Shown here: positions 23,786 through 32,335 of the stretch, piece by piece
How the letters are laid out: each line of letters opens with the position of its first letter
Position numbering within the stretch: position 1 is the first letter of the stretch
NCBI GenBank assembly: GCA_028284775.1
Contig: JANQRB010000025.1
Location: forward strand, 1 to 64,000
From: Candidatus Kapaibacterium sp.
GTDB taxonomy: Bacteria; Bacteroidota; Ignavibacteria; Kapaibacteriales; UBA7675
DNA length: 64,000 bases
Direction of reading: 5' to 3'
Program-made: the position numbers and the translations under genes
The notes under the pieces: model-generated
Database searches by the model: none
Told to the model about the DNA's origin: nothing
Seen by the model: only the letters and a program-made list of their open reading frames with translations

Positions 23786-26464
23786 ATGCTCACGCACCCT
23801 TGCACCAGGATATTTCGTAATTATCTGCCGGCCGCTCTGCTGCTGCTGATCTGTTCGGCAACCCTGCCGCTGCAGGCACAGACGAGAGTCAAAAATCTCT
23901 ATCTGAGTGCCGTACGTACCTTACACGCCGACTTCCGGACCGATCCGCCAACATACAACTCCGCCGAACGCTTTGGCTTCGAATGTATTACTCACGCTGA
24001 AAACGAAGAGGGCGAAGTTCTCTTCTGGCTGGCTGTGCCGCCTCCGCCGCCTTTCAGCAACCAGGAACGAGGTATCATCGACCGCAACGGTGATGTTATG
24101 CCGGAGTCGGAGTCCATCCTGGCCCATACTTCCGCCACTGAAGCGCTGACCATGCCTGTCCCTGGCGAAAGTTCTGCCTGGTACATGTTTTATTTGAACT
24201 TCACCGACCGTCCCGGGCGTATTGTGGATACAAAACTTTACTATGCCGTTATCGATATGAATCTGCGGGATGGTCTGGGCGGCGTTCGGGAAATAAACGT
24301 CCTCCTCGACGAAGAGAGCGATCTGGCCGAAGGGATGGAAGTTATCGCGCTTCGCAATCCCTGCAACAACCGCTTCGATATCTTCTCCCTCCTGCTCTTC
24401 GATGCCGAGCGAGGCTTCATTGTGCGGCGTATCGACACGGATGGTATCCACGAGGCCGAACTGGCGCTGGCCTACGATCCCCCCTCCGGCTTCACCGGGC
24501 GCGGTGAACTGGATTTTCACAATGGACGCGTCGGGATGGCCTTCGACGGCAGCGGCAAGGCGCTCGTCTTCGACTACAATCCGATCGACGGGCGGGTCGC
24601 CAACCAGGTCGTCATCACTATTGTGGGCTTCGGCTTTCTGCGCGGCCCGGGCGGCATCGAGTTTTCACCTGACGGCAACAAGGTATTTTTGACGCGAACC
24701 TATTTTCTGGCGAATACGATCTATCAGTATGAGCTGGCGAGCGGCAGGCTACATCACTATGATTACGACCGTGTCGCCGGTCATGCCGAGCTGGGACCGG
24801 ACGGCAAGGTGTATATCGCCACTCACGAAAATCTCGTGGTGTTCGAAGATCCGAACGCTTCCAACCCGGCCCTGACAACCGTAGCGCTGGGATCTCTTCT
24901 CGACGCCGGTTTCGGGATCAGCGATCCGGTTCAGTACTACGATCCTTTCGGCCCCGTTAAGCTTCCCGAAATCGAGATAGACGTCAGCGAGGACGACTGC
25001 GCCTGCAGCGGCGCGGTGACGCTCGCAGCGCCGGCGGGCTATCAGCAGTATGAGTGGCATCCCGGCGGCGAGGTGACGCAGACGATCAGCGTCACGGAGC
25101 CGGGCAGCTACAGCGTCAGCGTCACGAACGAAGCAGGCTGCGTCTTTCAATCCGCGCCGCGGACAGTGGAGCCGACTTCGCTGGCCGGGCGTATTCAAAT
25201 CGACACGCTCAAGCTCGATGTCGGCGACAGCGACATGCTGTCGATACGCTTCGAAGGCCCGGCGCCGGGGACGGGATGTCCGCCGCGCTCCTTCCGCGCC
25301 ACGCTGGAATTCGACCCGACGGTCGTGGAGATCCTGGATATGCCGGGTCCTACGCAGATCGATACAGATGTGAACGTCGACGGCCAACGCCGCATAGTCT
25401 TCAGGGGCGCCGGTGATGATGTCCTCGCGCAGTTCGAACTGCGGGCGCTCGCCGCGGCCGACACCTACAGCGCGCTCCGGCTGACGGAATTCGCCTGGAT
25501 TGACTGTAACATCGACATCAGCGAACGCGGCGAGGGATTGCTGGTGGCGGTGCCGCCCATGCAGATCGAAGGACTTCCCGTGCTCTGTGCCTGTAAGTCC
25601 GAAACCGAACTACGCGGCCCGGCGGGCCTCAATGCAGAATATTTGTGGGAACCGACCGGGGCAAGTACGGCCACTATCAGGATTCAGGAACCGGGCGAAT
25701 ACCGCTTGACGATCAGCAACGATGTCGGCTGTGTGTTTCGCTCCGACCCGGTGCTGGTACGACGCGAAGAATTTCATGCCCGCGTCAGCATTGGCACGGT
25801 CGTTGCCGCTCCAGGGAGCGAGCTTGCCTTGCCGCTTCTGTTCGAACGCGAATCAGGTCCGAATGACGGACCGGCCGGCGAGGGCTGTCAACCCCAGGCA
25901 TTTCGCGCCACGATTGGCTTTAATCATCACGTACTGGCTTTGCAGTCGCTGGGAGACGGCGCGACGATGGAAATTCTGCAGACGATCGGGGAAGAACGCC
26001 GCGTCCGGATCGAAGGTAGTGTGGTCGACACATTGACCGTCCTTCACTTTTTGGCCCTTGCCGATCCGACACACTATTCGGATGTCACGATACGCGATTT
26101 CGAATGGCTTGGCTGCGCCGCCGATGCAATGACCATCGTGAATGGCGCCGTTGATGTGAGCGAGGTCTGCGTTACGCACCGCCTGCGAAGCTTTGCAGCG
26201 CTGCGGACCTTGCAGGTGAGCGGTGTCCATCCGCTCGTGGGTGCAGGAGAGATTGAATTTGAACTCGCTCAGGGCGGCCAGGTGCGGTTAATTCTGCTCA
26301 ACGCTCTGGGGCGAGATTGCGGAACCCTGCTTCAGACGGTATTGCCGGCGGGGACGCATCGTGCGAGCATTTCACTCGCAGGCCACGCTGCCGGCAGTTA
26401 CTTCCTGCAATTGAACAAGCCGGGCGGGAGCGTTGAATTGCTCCGTATCAGTCTGCTGGAATGA
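23786..26464 (+). CDS. Secreted T9SS protein with two cohesin-like domains, paralog 1
   Basis: An 892-residue exported protein, first of three tandem paralogs. Signal peptide (PAALLLLICSATLPLQAQ). Residues ~30-400 form a propeller-like module with recurrent blocks VPGESSAWYMFYLNF, GIEFSPDGNKVFLTRTYF and AELGPDGKVYIATHENLVVF. Then two rounds of an Ig-like domain (CACSGAVTLAAPAGYQQYEW; CACKSETELRGPAGLNAEYL) each followed by a cohesin-like beta-sandwich (LDVGDSDMLSIRF ... SFRATLEFDPTVVEILDM; APGSELALPLLF ... AFRATIGFNHHVLALQSL). A C-terminal T9SS sorting domain ends it (GQVRLILLNALGRDCGTLLQ ... GSYFLQL). It should be displayed or released at the cell surface. Ligand unknown; cohesins usually bind dockerins, and none was seen here. 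Confidence 0.8.
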   Translation: MLTHPCTRIFRNYLPAALLLLICSATLPLQAQTRVKNLYLSAVRTLHADFRTDPPTYNSAERFGFECITHAENEEGEVLFWLAVPPPPPFSNQERGIIDRNGDVMPESESILAHTSATEALTMPVPGESSAWYMFYLNFTDRPGRIVDTKLYYAVIDMNLRDGLGGVREINVLLDEESDLAEGMEVIALRNPCNNRFDIFSLLLFDAERGFIVRRIDTDGIHEAELALAYDPPSGFTGRGELDFHNGRVGMAFDGSGKALVFDYNPIDGRVANQVVITIVGFGFLRGPGGIEFSPDGNKVFLTRTYFLANTIYQYELASGRLHHYDYDRVAGHAELGPDGKVYIATHENLVVFEDPNASNPALTTVALGSLLDAGFGISDPVQYYDPFGPVKLPEIEIDVSEDDCACSGAVTLAAPAGYQQYEWHPGGEVTQTISVTEPGSYSVSVTNEAGCVFQSAPRTVEPTSLAGRIQIDTLKLDVGDSDMLSIRFEGPAPGTGCPPRSFRATLEFDPTVVEILDMPGPTQIDTDVNVDGQRRIVFRGAGDDVLAQFELRALAAADTYSALRLTEFAWIDCNIDISERGEGLLVAVPPMQIEGLPVLCACKSETELRGPAGLNAEYLWEPTGASTATIRIQEPGEYRLTISNDVGCVFRSDPVLVRREEFHARVSIGTVVAAPGSELALPLLFERESGPNDGPAGEGCQPQAFRATIGFNHHVLALQSLGDGATMEILQTIGEERRVRIEGSVVDTLTVLHFLALADPTHYSDVTIRDFEWLGCAADAMTIVNGAVDVSEVCVTHRLRSFAALRTLQVSGVHPLVGAGEIEFELAQGGQVRLILLNALGRDCGTLLQTVLPAGTHRASISLAGHAAGSYFLQLNKPGGSVELLRISLLE

Positions 26465-26703
26465 GAGAGTATTCAGTGAGCAGACACGTCCTACTTTCCG
26501 TCCCCGAATTTGCTGGACTCCGACATTCTCCGTGCGAGCCTGGAAAGACGCGCTTTCACTCCGATGCGCTCTGGCCCTTGTAACCGCTGATCCGCTGCGG
26601 TGTTCGGGTCTGATTGTTATTGTCTGAAGCGGTCGAGCGCCGCCCATCCATTCCACTAATACTCATACAATTCCGATTCACGTCATTCAGGGAGTCACGG
26701 TGA

Positions 26704-29367
26704 ATGTCAATATTAATACTTGCGGGGCAAGGCGTCAGAGTGACTAAGCTCTGCCTTTTTTCATTCGGCCTTCTCCTGCCGGCAGTACTTCTCATCAACT
26801 CGACGGCGACTGCTCAAGGCAGGATCAACCATCTGTATTTCGGCTCGGAGTTCATTACCGCGGCCGATTTCAGAGGTGGTGATGTCGAATTCAGCGAGGT
26901 CAATATTCGGGGCCAGCAAGCGCTGAATCACTGGGAACACAATGGCGAGGTACAGTTCTTGCTGGTACTGCCGCAGCCAAGCGAGCGACCCGCTATTCTG
27001 GACAAACAGTCCGAAGTAATGCCGGGCTCAAGGGAACTCAAAGCGCATGGCAGCACTTCCGAGTCGGGCATTTGCCCGGTCCCGGGTACCACAGACCAGT
27101 TCTATGTCTTTCACCAGACGGCCGTCGATCAGGACGACCGGGTCCATGATATCAAACTGTATTACTCGATTGTCGATCTGGGGCTGCGAGGCGGCCTGGG
27201 CGACATGCACAGTGTTAACACACTGATCGACAGCGACGACAATCAGAGCGAGGGGATGGAGATAGTCGCCGTCCTTTCTCCCTGCGACGATGAACGGGTC
27301 GCCTGGTACTGGCTGCTGCGCTATAAACACGAGACCGGCCTTGTGGGTCGGCGGATTGACCGCGAGGGCATTCACGACGAGGAGCTGCTGCTCGCCTGGG
27401 ATGCGCCGGCGTCATTCTCGGGCCGCGGTGAACTGGAGTATCACAATGGTATGGTCGGCGTTGCCTTTGAAAGCAGCGGAAGCGCCTTACTCTGCGAATT
27501 CGATGCCTGGAACGCCACCGTCACCAACCCCTTTGAAATCGAATTCTTCGAGGAGCGCCAGGATGGCGGACCGTATGGTCTCGAGTTTTCACCGGACGGC
27601 AACCAACTCTATGTGAGCCGCTGGCGCAACTTTACCACGAATCTCTTTCAATACAGCATCAACACTTCAGCGAAGCGTCAGTTCGACTTCGACAATTACG
27701 CTTCGCAGATCGAACAAGGACCTGACGGACGCCTTTATATGAGCTCCAATGTCCGGATTGTCGTGATAGACAACCCCAACAGCCCCTTTTCCGAGCTACG
27801 CGAAATCGATATGCGACGCAATGGGCGCTTTCGGATCGCCGAAGGCATTTCGGACCCGGTTCAATATTTCACGCCGGGCAGCGGTGTGCAATTGCCGGAA
27901 TTGGTCGTTACGGGGGCAACGCAAATTTGTGCCTGTAACGGCAGTACCACGCTCTTCGCTCCCGAAGGCTTTGAGAGCTACCGCTGGACGCCCGGCGACG
28001 CCACAACCGCCTCGATTATCGTGGACGAGCCCGGTGACTATAAACTGGAAGTTGTCGACGACTGGGGCTGCAAACGGAAATCGCAAACGATCAGTGTCGA
28101 GGAGATCCGGGAACACCAGGTGCTGGTTGGCGACACCCTGCGCGTCGACCCCGGCGGCAGCGCTTTCCTGACGCTGCGCATCGTGAGCAGCGGGCTGGCG
28201 GATGATTGCGATCCCCGTCCCTTCAGGATGCGGATTGCCTTTCCCGCCGCCGGCGCCGAATTGCTGAGCCTGGAACGCGGCAGCAGCATCGAAGAGGACA
28301 AGGTTGAAAATGGTCTGCGGCTCGTGACAATCAGCGGCGAAGCCCGCCTGGAGATCGAGCGACTGGAACTGCGCGGCCTGGCCGCCGAAGAGCATATAAT
28401 ACCTGTTATCGTCGAAGAGTTTGAGTGGATCGATTGCAGCCAGACGGTCGAGCTGCGCCAGAGTGCCTTTCTCGTCGTCACGCCCGCTATCGCGGTCAGC
28501 GGGGCGAGCGTCGTCTGCCAATGTTCGGAGAATCCGACTTTGCTGGAAGGGCCGCCCGGCTTCGACGGCTATGAGTGGCAACCCGGCAATCGTAGCGGCC
28601 GCAGCATCGAAGTGGACGAAGCAGGCATTTACACTCTTGTGGTAACCGATGCACTCGGATTTCGCCATACGTCGGCAGATTTCAGCGTCACCAATCTGAA
28701 TGACATCGGCGTGCTCGCCTTGCCTGAGCTGACGGTAAAACGGGGCGCCCGATTTGAGATCCCCATGATCCTGACTCCTCCTGCCGGCGCGGAGCCATGC
28801 GACGTCATGGCATTCAACGCGACAATCGCATTTGCCAATGACGTCCTCAGCTTCGAACGCTTTCGCGGCGATGTAAATTTACAAACCGACATTACGAAGG
28901 ACGGTGTCCGCAACATCAGTTTCAACGCCGTCGGATCCGATACTCTCGCCCGAGTTGTTTTCCAGGCGCGCGACCCGGAGAGCGACAGCAGCCTGCTGCG
29001 CGTTGCGGCCTTCAGCCTGGATGACTGCGAGCTGGCGCCTTCCGGCATGCAGGACGGCATCGTCAGGCTGGATGGAACGGTTGACGTCAAACTAACCGAC
29101 AGCCCGCCGCCCTTGCAGCTCAAGCTTGCCGGCAGGCACCCCTACTTTGCCGATATCGGGTTCACGCTCGACGTCCCCCTGGGAGGTCCTGTGAAACTGC
29201 GCCTGCTCTCCGCGCTCGGCGCCGATGTTGTGGCCCCGCGCCTCCTGAATCTTGCTGCCGGCCGTCACCGTCTGAAGCTCGACGGCGATCACCTGGCCGC
29301 CGGAGTCTATCTGCTGTTGGCGGAATCAAAAGACGGAAATGCGAGTATGAACGTCGTCAGGCGCTGA
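26704..29367 (+). CDS. Secreted T9SS protein with two cohesin-like domains, paralog 2
   Basis: An 887-residue paralog of its two neighbours with the same domain order. The N-terminal module is closest to paralog 3: shared blocks include MPGSR, STSESGICPVPGTTDQFYVFHQ, RIDREGIHDEELLLAWDAP and GRGELEYHNG. Ig-like units start at ICACNGSTTLFAPEGFESYR and VVCQCSENPTLLEGPPGFDG; each is followed by a cohesin-like domain. A T9SS-type tail ends the protein (LDGDHLAAGVYLLLA). The ATG at 26704 gives a long N-region. A GTG at 26740 (MTKLCLFSFGLLLPAVLLIN) would give a more normal signal peptide and has AAGGCG upstream. The 239-base gap to paralog 1 has no gene. Divergence at the protein level is large, so the duplication is old. 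Confidence 0.8.
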   Translation: MSILILAGQGVRVTKLCLFSFGLLLPAVLLINSTATAQGRINHLYFGSEFITAADFRGGDVEFSEVNIRGQQALNHWEHNGEVQFLLVLPQPSERPAILDKQSEVMPGSRELKAHGSTSESGICPVPGTTDQFYVFHQTAVDQDDRVHDIKLYYSIVDLGLRGGLGDMHSVNTLIDSDDNQSEGMEIVAVLSPCDDERVAWYWLLRYKHETGLVGRRIDREGIHDEELLLAWDAPASFSGRGELEYHNGMVGVAFESSGSALLCEFDAWNATVTNPFEIEFFEERQDGGPYGLEFSPDGNQLYVSRWRNFTTNLFQYSINTSAKRQFDFDNYASQIEQGPDGRLYMSSNVRIVVIDNPNSPFSELREIDMRRNGRFRIAEGISDPVQYFTPGSGVQLPELVVTGATQICACNGSTTLFAPEGFESYRWTPGDATTASIIVDEPGDYKLEVVDDWGCKRKSQTISVEEIREHQVLVGDTLRVDPGGSAFLTLRIVSSGLADDCDPRPFRMRIAFPAAGAELLSLERGSSIEEDKVENGLRLVTISGEARLEIERLELRGLAAEEHIIPVIVEEFEWIDCSQTVELRQSAFLVVTPAIAVSGASVVCQCSENPTLLEGPPGFDGYEWQPGNRSGRSIEVDEAGIYTLVVTDALGFRHTSADFSVTNLNDIGVLALPELTVKRGARFEIPMILTPPAGAEPCDVMAFNATIAFANDVLSFERFRGDVNLQTDITKDGVRNISFNAVGSDTLARVVFQARDPESDSSLLRVAAFSLDDCELAPSGMQDGIVRLDGTVDVKLTDSPPPLQLKLAGRHPYFADIGFTLDVPLGGPVKLRLLSALGADVVAPRLLNLAAGRHRLKLDGDHLAAGVYLLLAESKDGNASMNVVRR

Positions 29368-29489
29368 GAAGGATCTAGGCTGAAATTGGCGGCCTTATCT
29401 TGAAACTTCGCCTTTGCGCGGGCTCGCGATCAGCACCAGTTGCAGGACTGGATCGAGCTTGAGAGAACAGTTATGCTGGATTGACGCTC

Positions 29490-32171
29490 ATGAAGCAATC
29501 CCGGAATCATCAGCACTCTCTTCAACCGGCCGACTGGGCTGCCCTGAGCCGTCTGGCGCTGCTGACAATCCTGATCTTCAGTCAATCGACAGCCTTCCTT
29601 AACAGTCAGATTCGGATTCAGAATCTCTTCTTCGGCGCTGAATTCGCGATGCGGGCCGACTTTCGCGGCGGTGCACCGGTATTCACGCAGCAAGCTTTTC
29701 GCAGCCAGGAAGGCCTGGGCCACTGGGAAGACGCCAATGGCGATCTCCTGTTCTGGTATGCCTGGCCTCAGGCCCAGCGCGACACGCTCGTTGTGGATCG
29801 CAACGGACAGCCGATGCCGGGTTCCCGTTCGATGCAGGCCCTGGGTTCGACGACCGAGAGCGCCGTCTGCCCCGTTCCCGGCTCGCCAGACCGCTACTAT
29901 ATTTTCCACCAGGTCAGCACGGATTTCGATGAGCGCATCGCCAATTCGTTTTTCTATTACTCGACTGTGGATATGGCAGCCCGCGGCGGCGCCGGCGATG
30001 TCGTGGAGAGCAACGTTCTGCTCGACGATAGCGAGAATCAACATGAAGGCCTCGAAGTCGTGGCCGTGCTCGATCCCTGCACTAAGGAAGTAGATTTTTA
30101 CTGGTTGCTGCGATTTAATCTGAGCCGGGGGCTCGTGGCGCGGCGCATCGACGAAGATGGAATCCATGATGAAGAGCTTCTGCTTCCCTGGACGGCTCCG
30201 CCGGAAGCCGACGGCCGCGGCGAGCTGGAGTACTATCGCGGCAAGCTGGGCGTTGCTCTTAACAGCAGTGGCGTCATGCTGCTCGCCGACTTCGACCCCT
30301 GGCGGGGCATTGTTCGCAATGCCCGCGAAATTCGTCTCTTCCCCGCCCTGCCGCTGACCGGTCCTTACGGCCTTGAGTTTTCGCCGGATACCTCGAAAGT
30401 CTATGTAACCCGCTGGCGTCATTCTTCGGACAACATTCTGCAATATGACCTCGACGACGAACAGTTTCGCTTCTATGACTACGATCTGGATGTCGGCCAG
30501 GTGGAGCTTGGACCGGACGACAAGCTCTATTTTGCCTCGACCGTCCGAATTCTGGTCGTCGACGATCCCAATCAACGAATGCCGCCGTTGCGCGAGATTG
30601 CAATGCCCCGCGATCAGACCTTCCTCATCGCTGAAGGTGTGACGGATCCGGTGCAGTACTACGATGCGCTCGAAGGCATTGAACCGCCCGTCATACGCAT
30701 CACCGGGCCACAGGAGATTTGTCCCTGCGGTGATCAAACGCTGCAGTCACCCGCCGGCTTTGTCGGCTATGAATGGCAGCCGGGCGGAGCCAGTACAGCT
30801 AGTTTACAGATCAGCCGCGGCGGCGACTACAGCGTTACCGTGACGGATGAATTCGGCTGCCGCTACACGTCTGAGCCATTCAGCGTCCGCACACTCGATG
30901 ATCCCGGTATCCTGAGCGCCGACACACTCAAGCTCGATCCGGACGAGGAAGGCATCCTTACGCTCGCGTTCAGGGGCAGTTCGGTAGCGGCAACGTGTCC
31001 GCCACGGCCATTCCGAGTCACACTGGTTTTTCGGGATGCGGTGCTGGAAGTTCTGGAGCTGATGCGCGGCGGCCGAATCGAAACAGACGACAGCAGCAAT
31101 GGTGAACGGCGGCTGACAATCAGCGGCAGCGGCCGGGAAATCCTGGAGGAAATTCGCCTGCGCGGGCTGCGAGCTGCGGACAATTACAGCCTGATCGAAT
31201 TCCGCGATTTCGAATGGACAGACTGCCCGATAACGGTCAGCGAGATTCGAGCGGGCGCGGTTGCCGTGACGCCCGACCTCCAAGTGCTGCAATGTGCCTG
31301 CGGAGCAGAGGGGCTGGAACTGCGAGCGCCGGAAGGCTTTGCAGCCTACCGCTGGGAACCCGGCAATGCTGAGACCCGTGTCATTACAGCTACAGAATCG
31401 GCAGAATACCACGTGACCGTCACCAATGACATCGGCTGCGAGTTTCGTTCGGAGGGCCTGCGCATCGATCTGAGCCAAGGGCGCGGCAGCCTAATGGCCG
31501 ACACGGTGGCGAGCAGCCCAGGATCGAACGTAGGGATGCCGCTAATCCTGCAGCGACCACCGCTCGATGCCTGTCCGCCGCGCCGCTTTCGCGTGCAAAT
31601 TCAATTCAACCAGTATGTGTTGGAATTGCTTACGCTGCTCCACGGCAGCCGCATCGTGAGCGATGAGAACGAGCTTGAGCTGCGCCGGATTACTATTGAA
31701 GGCCAGGTAAGTGGCGAGCCGGCTCTGCTGGATACGCTTGAAGTACTCGAATTTCTGACCCTGGTGGATGCTCAGCATACGAGCGATGTACGCATCCTAG
31801 GTTTCGAATGGCTGGACTGCTCGATCGTGCCGGCCGAAATCAGCGACGGGCTGGTGGATCTCGGCGAGAGCGTCTGTCTGCCGCACCGACTCCAATGGGT
31901 TCCTATCATTCCCCGCCTGCGCATCAGCGGACCGCATCCGCTCATCGATCAGAGCGAAGTGGAGTACATCATCAACGTCGCCGGCCCCGTCCGCCTTTTG
32001 CTCTATGATGCTTTGGGTGTCGTGGTGCAAACGCTCGTCGACGAAGAGCTTGCGGCCGGCACCTATAAGCTGCCGGTTTCCAGCGCCGGACTGGCAAACG
32101 GTCACTATCTATTGCGCCTTGAAGCCGCCGACGGAACGGTAGCGGTCCTTCGTCTAACCATAGCTCGTTGA
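29490..32171 (+). CDS. Secreted T9SS protein with two cohesin-like domains, paralog 3
   Basis: An 893-residue third paralog. The signal peptide lies around residues 20-40 (LSRLALLTILIFSQSTAFLN). The propeller-like N-terminal module carries VPGSPDRYYIFHQVSTDFD, DGIHDEELLLPWTAP and GLEFSPDTSKVYVTRWRH. Two Ig-like/cohesin-like pairs follow, beginning at ICPCGDQTLQSPAGFVGYEW and LQCACGAEGLELRAPEGFAA. The conserved Cys-x-Cys at the start and the Gly-Cys near the end of each Ig-like unit may form disulfides. The C-terminus (VRLLLYDALGVVVQTLVDEE ... NGHYLLRL) is a T9SS sorting domain. The ATG at 29490 is preferred to an in-frame TTG at 29481. All three paralogs and the TonB receptor downstream lie on the same strand. 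Confidence 0.8.
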   Translation: MKQSRNHQHSLQPADWAALSRLALLTILIFSQSTAFLNSQIRIQNLFFGAEFAMRADFRGGAPVFTQQAFRSQEGLGHWEDANGDLLFWYAWPQAQRDTLVVDRNGQPMPGSRSMQALGSTTESAVCPVPGSPDRYYIFHQVSTDFDERIANSFFYYSTVDMAARGGAGDVVESNVLLDDSENQHEGLEVVAVLDPCTKEVDFYWLLRFNLSRGLVARRIDEDGIHDEELLLPWTAPPEADGRGELEYYRGKLGVALNSSGVMLLADFDPWRGIVRNAREIRLFPALPLTGPYGLEFSPDTSKVYVTRWRHSSDNILQYDLDDEQFRFYDYDLDVGQVELGPDDKLYFASTVRILVVDDPNQRMPPLREIAMPRDQTFLIAEGVTDPVQYYDALEGIEPPVIRITGPQEICPCGDQTLQSPAGFVGYEWQPGGASTASLQISRGGDYSVTVTDEFGCRYTSEPFSVRTLDDPGILSADTLKLDPDEEGILTLAFRGSSVAATCPPRPFRVTLVFRDAVLEVLELMRGGRIETDDSSNGERRLTISGSGREILEEIRLRGLRAADNYSLIEFRDFEWTDCPITVSEIRAGAVAVTPDLQVLQCACGAEGLELRAPEGFAAYRWEPGNAETRVITATESAEYHVTVTNDIGCEFRSEGLRIDLSQGRGSLMADTVASSPGSNVGMPLILQRPPLDACPPRRFRVQIQFNQYVLELLTLLHGSRIVSDENELELRRITIEGQVSGEPALLDTLEVLEFLTLVDAQHTSDVRILGFEWLDCSIVPAEISDGLVDLGESVCLPHRLQWVPIIPRLRISGPHPLIDQSEVEYIINVAGPVRLLLYDALGVVVQTLVDEELAAGTYKLPVSSAGLANGHYLLRLEAADGTVAVLRLTIAR

Positions 32172-32335
32172 TGCGCTGTTGAATTTGCCACCGTTCATTC
32201 TTTCGTCGTCAACATTCGTGATGCCGTAGCGCTGCTTGACACCTCTTAATTTTCACAATGCCCGGAAAACCGCCAAATTGCAGCTTGGGATGTTAAAGAC
32301 TAGCTCACGTTAGGACAAATCAAAGGAACAGTCGC

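Noticed and set aside
29430..30737. 435-codon minus-strand frame antisense to secreted paralog 3
   Set aside because: Shadow of the third-paralog gene, whose frame matches its two neighbours over the full length.
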